A stretch of 64,000 nucleotides of DNA from positions 14,557,317 to 14,621,316 of the forward strand of contig NC_079207.1 of assembly GCF_026745355.1 (NCBI RefSeq), in the 5' to 3' direction. Source of the DNA: Beta vulgaris subsp. vulgaris. Lineage: Eukaryota; Streptophyta; Magnoliopsida; Caryophyllales; Amaranthaceae. Each line of letters opens with the position of its first letter. The stretch's first letter is position 1. Shown here piece by piece: positions 59,734 through 64,000 of this stretch. The position numbers and the translations under genes are program-made. Below the pieces are notes generated by a model. It searched no databases. It saw only the letters and a list, made by a program, of their open reading frames with translations, and was not told the DNA's origin.

Positions 59734-62458
59734 TGTGACACCCCGTATTTTTATATCCGCTCAGTAATTATCTGTATTATTTTTTTTAATGAAAATAATT
59801 TCAGATGTCTTTTATTAAAAATATATATTTTACTAGCTTTGACTTTATTTTTAAGTGGTCAAAAAATAATCCCTAGATTTTCTAGGTTAACTACCCAACT
59901 ACTCATTAAGTCACTATTATAAAGGAGGGAGGAATAAAAGGAAAAGTTAATACCAAAACGTAAACTATAACAAGGGATCAGTGAAAAGAAAAAAAAACCA
60001 TTCCCCAGTACTCCTTATTCTTTTCCCCACCAAAACGTCATTCTCCATTCTTCCTGTAAGTACAGTTCTTCTTTTGTTTCTTTTATTTTATTTTTTTCCT
60101 TTAATTCTTGCTTCAACCATTATCACACAACATCAACCTTGATTCATCATCTCCATCTTCATCTTTGGTTCGTTAGTTTGACAGAGAGGAATTAGTTCTT
60201 GGGCTTGCGGATTCCGGGTCGAAAATCGGATCAAAGACCAGTCTTTTCGGGTCTTTTATAGTGTAGTTTCATCCTTATTACTTCCCCTAATCAAGTAAGT
60301 TAAAACCTAAGTTTTATTTTCGTATTTAATTAATTAATTTCTGAATTTGTGATTTCTTTTAAATTAGGGTTCGTAACAAAATCGAATTGGGGGAAATTCA
60401 TACTATGTGAAATTTGTATAATTGGTCTATATTCCATGTTTAATTCGACTTAGTTAATGTATTTTCGAGTTGGATTTGTGAAATTATTGTCTCTAAAGTT
60501 TACTCTAAAATTATTGTTATATGTGGATTGTTTGTTCTGTTTTGCATGCAGCTACTGTTTTGGCTATTTTTCTCAATGATTCTGTCGTTTTTAGACCTTG
60601 GTTACTTCATGAAAGTTGTAGAGCTTGACGAGTTAATGAATTTAGGCTCAAGAATTGCGTGATTTGGAGTTGTATACTAGGAGTTATGCCTTGTGCAAGT
60701 TCTTGCTGTTTAGCTATTTTGGTGTTATGGTGGTGGCGTTAAATTGTTATTGGGATTGTTGTGTTGTGTTGGTGTGGTGATGTGGTTGTTTGATTAATTA
60801 AATTTATTAGGATTAACATGAGTGGTGTGTGTGTAGTTTAATGTTATGTTATGAGTAGTTACCATGGAAATTGCTATGTTTGATTTGTTGTTATGTGAAC
60901 TAAGTCGTTTATACCATGTCAAATTGTATTCATATGCTTCATGGATGTAGTGTATTGTCTACTCAAAATTGTTCTTCTTTTTTTCAACTTAATATTGTGG
61001 GTTGTCAATGGCAGGTAACCTTTGCCAAGTTTGTAATAATTAAAATGGCCTTATTAGAGAAAACTAACAATCATACGTATATAATACGTCTATGGTTTGG
61101 TTATATTGGATGACGATATGGAACTTTATTAACTTCTTCAGTCTAATAACACCTTAAGATTTGGGTAGTATATGATTATAAAAGAGGTGTATTGTGTTTC
61201 TTATGAAGTTATACAGTAGATTGAATCGCGAAATGTTGTTATTGTTATTTGTGGTTGTGTTCTTTTAATGTACTTGAGTCGTATTAGAAAAAAAAAAGAG
61301 AAAAAAGAAAATCAATTAAAGCTCTTTCACTAGGTAATACCATATAGTCAAGTGACTTATACTATATTATTATATTATAGATTGCGGGTTCGTAGAGGAA
61401 CCTTTCTGACTCGAGATTGAGTTTTGTTAGCTGTGGTTGCTGATAAGGTAAGATTTCTTACTGCGCTTGTACAGATGAGTTGAGAAACTGTTTTATAATG
61501 TTTGGAAATTTATTTTTACAATGAGATTGTTTTATGAAGTTTATACGTTGAGATTTAAATGATTTTCGATATTTATATTGAAAGAGTTTATGAGATTATT
61601 CATGAGATTTATATTAAAAGGAGGAAGTTCCTCAATGTTACCAAGTTGAGATTTTGAAAGGAGGAAGTTCCTCACCCTTACGAGGGTTTATAGAGTTTTA
61701 TTGTGGGGTTGCCGGTAAGCGGTATTCTCCGAGTTTGGAAGTATGTTGAGTTAACAGTGTCTCAACAATATATTTTAGTAGTTGGGTGTATGTTGATCAA
61801 TACACTTGCCATTAGTCTTCCTTCTTGGTTCGTTATCAAGTTAGGGGTATGCATACTAGGGACTTTGGTGTTTACCTTGTCTAGTGAGCCTACTAGCTCA
61901 TTGGATTTTTATATACTTCCTACTCACAGATTACGAAAGGTTATATTTGAAAGTTTTACAGAATAGTTCAGAAAGAAAGATAGATCGTATTTGAGGTTAT
62001 TAGAAAGTTAATTTTATATATATAATTTGTACACCTTTTAAATGAATTTGTAAGATATTCCTATATATCCTACCTGCACATTGAATAGTTTTGTTTTATT
62101 TCAGTATTAAATCTTGCTCAGCCTTTGGCTGATATTACAGTGTTTAATGTGCAGAGACTTGAAGATAGTTAGCTCCAGTGGGTAAAGAGTGCGTTGGATC
62201 CCTTTTGATTTAATAGGACTTTTAAAAAGACTTCCGCTGTTATTTATTTATAAGATTTATGTTCTAGTTTGTAATAATTATTTTACATTCTATTTAGTTG
62301 GTCTGTAATAATTAGTTAAAACTTTTGGTTATTGTTTTAGTTAGAACCATTAGCCTTGCGGTTATTATTAATAATTATCGCGGCGTATCACCTTTGGATT
62401 TCCGAGTTTATTTATATTAAGTTGATTTTAGAAGTACTGGAAATTCAGGGTTGTTACA
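59734..62458 (+). mobile_element. 2.7-kb solo-LTR-like insertion in Copia 3
   Basis: Starts TGTGACACCCCGTATTTT and ends GGGTTGTTACA, with TG...CA termini and inverted TGTxACA edges. A perfect 5-bp target duplication AAAAC flanks it (59729-59733 and 62459-62463). No second copy of the ends lies inside and there is no gag-pol, so a solo LTR of a large-LTR Gypsy element is the best reading. A LARD/TRIM-like element is possible. Internal direct repeat: GGAGGAAGTTCCTCA at about 61620 and 61660. Short frames show no domains. Confidence 0.7.
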
Positions 62459-63050
62459 AAAACAAACTCAAAGTAGTTTTCATTTGAGTACTAGGAAGGC
62501 AAATGATCTTTTTGATTTGATACATTGTGATTTATGGGGACCGTATTCTGTTTCCTCTATGTCTGGTGCACATTATTTTCTAACAATTATGGACGACCAT
62601 TCTCGAGCTGTATACCTGATTAATGATAAAAGTTCTGTTCCTCGTTGTATGAAAAATTTTTGTGCTACAGTTCACACACAATTTCATAAGGATGTTAAAC
62701 TTGTTCGTACAGATAATGGCATTGAATTTATTAATTCCCAACTGAATGAGTTTTATAGCAATCATGGAATCTTACTGCATACATCTTGTGTTGGGACACC
62801 ACAACAAAATGGTCGCGTTGAACACAAACATAGAAACATTTTAGAGGTTGCTCGAGCTCTTCGTCTTCAGGCTTCTCTTCCTCTTGATTTTTGGGGAGAA
62901 TGTGTACAAGCTGCGATTTTTCTAATAAATCGCACTCCCACTACTCTGCTTAATGGTAAATCTCCTTTTGATATCTTGTTTGGGTCGAGTCCTGATTTGT
63001 CCATCTTACGCACATTTGGGTGTCTTTGCTACGCTCACTAACAACCCCGT
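62459..63050 (+). pseudogene. Copia 3 integrase core
   Basis: Continues the element after the insertion: DLIHCDLWGPYSVSS (first Asp), RTDNGIEFINSQL (second Asp), TPQQNGRVEHKHRNILEVAR (catalytic Glu), LINRTPTTLLNGKSPFDIL and RTFGCLCYAH. A stop at 63039-63041 precedes the next block, so the polyprotein is broken even apart from the insertion. Integrase catalytic residues look intact. Confidence 0.88.
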
Positions 63051-64000
63051 GTGAAAGACAAATTTGGTCCTCGTAGTCGACGATGCATATTTTTGGGATA
63101 TCATGTTGGTAAAAAGGGCTGGAAAGTCATGGATTTGGAGACCAAAGCTTTGTTTGTCTCGCGTGATGTCCGTTTCATGGAAGATTGTTTTCCCTTTGCT
63201 GAACCAACTGTTGTGCCCCAAGTTGAACTTGCTTCCCTACCTTTTGTGGACTTAGTTGTACCACCGTTTAGCGATAGGGGGAGTGCATCTGCTGCCCCGA
63301 CTGCATCTCCCTCTACTGTCCCACGCTCTGCTGCCCAACCAGCTGTTGTTGTGCGCGAGGTTCCTGCCACACAACTCGCCAGCCACGAAACCCATCATAC
63401 CGACACTTCGCGCACCTCCCTCGGTCGCGAACCTGATTCCATTGATGCATCCTCTACTCCTCGTGCTCCACACTCTCGTCGTGCACTTATTTATCAGATT
63501 ACATTTGTCACTCGGCTCAAACTACCCACCCCGTTTCTTCTCCGCCCACTTCTTCGGCATCCTCAGGTACGCGGTTTCCTATTGCACATTATATCACTTA
63601 CAATAATTTTTCCGATGGCCATAGGAAATTTCTTGCATCTGTTACTACTAATGTGGAACCTAGGGCATATAAAGAAGCTGTTGTTCAGGCACGTTGGCGC
63701 CAAGCCATGCAGCAGGAAGTTGAGGCTCTGGAACGTAATCATACTTGGGATATCGTCGACTTACCTCCTAGAAAGAAGTCTATTGGATGTCAGTGGGTAT
63801 ATAAAACAAAATACAATTCAGATGGCACTATTGAACGAGATAAAGCTCGTTTGGTTGTTCTCGGCAACCATCAGACAGAAGGAGTGGATTTTACAGACAC
63901 TTTTGCTCCTGTTGCTAAAATGGTGAGTGTCCGTACTTTTCTTTCTGTTGCAGTAGCCAAAAAGTGGGAGATCTACCAACTAGATGTCAATAATGCATTT
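63051..64000 (+). pseudogene. Copia 3 integrase C-terminus, spacer and start of reverse transcriptase
   Basis: RCIFLGYHVGKKGWKVMDLE and SRDVRFMEDCFPF form the chromodomain-like end of Copia integrases. A Ser/Pro/Ala-rich spacer follows (63230-63480). After a frameshift near 63500-63570 the RT starts: HYITYNNFSDGHRKFLASVT, WRQAMQQEVEALERNHTWDI, GCQWVYKTKYNSDGTIERDK, TFAPVAKMVSVRTFLSVA, and EIYQLDVNNAF at the window edge. The YVDD box is beyond the window. Confidence 0.88.

Larger units (their letters stand above)
57772..64000 (+). mobile_element. Ty1/Copia LTR retrotransposon 3 (incomplete in window)
   Basis: LTR, primer binding site, gag, protease, integrase and the start of reverse transcriptase appear in Copia order and run off the right edge. 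Unlike Copia 1 and 2 it has a CCHC knuckle in gag. Frameshifts and a 2.7-kb insertion (59734-62458) disable it. Confidence 0.9.

Overview
The window is nuclear DNA of a flowering plant. The evidence is two intron-containing plant genes, a plant-type tRNA-Glu, and a dense, nested load of plant transposons. The species cannot be fixed from the sequence. The GATCTGA-rich and GAACTGA-rich MITEs are distinctive, but I cannot assign them to a taxon without a search.

Host genes lie between 43.2 and 54.7 kb. A COV1/LCV-like membrane protein gene (plus strand, 43253-46408, six exons, 273 aa) converges with a DDM1/Lsh-type SWI2/SNF2 chromatin remodeller (minus strand, 54660 to 48013, fifteen exons, 755 aa). 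A tRNA-Glu(TTC)-like gene with a six-base anticodon loop sits between them at 47245-47314. DDM1-type remodellers keep transposons methylated and silent, so this gene sits among the kind of sequence it represses.

0-12 kb: a LINE RNase H relic is split by an old Copia element (691-5537, TSD ATGAT). It is followed by a foldback MITE, two oppositely oriented PIF/Harbinger-like MITEs, Stowaway-like MITEs and a 1.2-kb Mutator-like element with a perfect 9-bp TSD. 12-26 kb: three LINE copies, a GT microsatellite, a Helitron-like element, and a palindromic double MITE (19461-21753) that carries a 665-bp retroposon with an 18-bp TSD. The third LINE (22492-25630, long intact RT-RNase H frame) lies inside a TIR element rich in CAGTTGG repeats. 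26-36 kb: mostly non-coding, with a hAT-like MITE, a 172-bp foldback with LTR-like ends and a Copia RNase H relic. 36-43 kb: a decayed Gypsy gag with its left LTR (interrupted by a short Helitron), then a very young Copia element (38104-42995) whose 153-bp LTRs are identical but whose frame is broken by a 4-bp duplication. 55-64 kb: more MITEs, then a third Copia element (from about 57772, running off the window) interrupted by a 2.7-kb solo-LTR-like insertion.

I found no evidence of a new enzymatic or defence system. The unusual content is structural: exact nested insertions, foldback elements, two GC-AG introns in the remodeller gene, and the non-canonical tRNA-Glu. Splice sites and protein families were judged by eye from translations and remembered family motifs.
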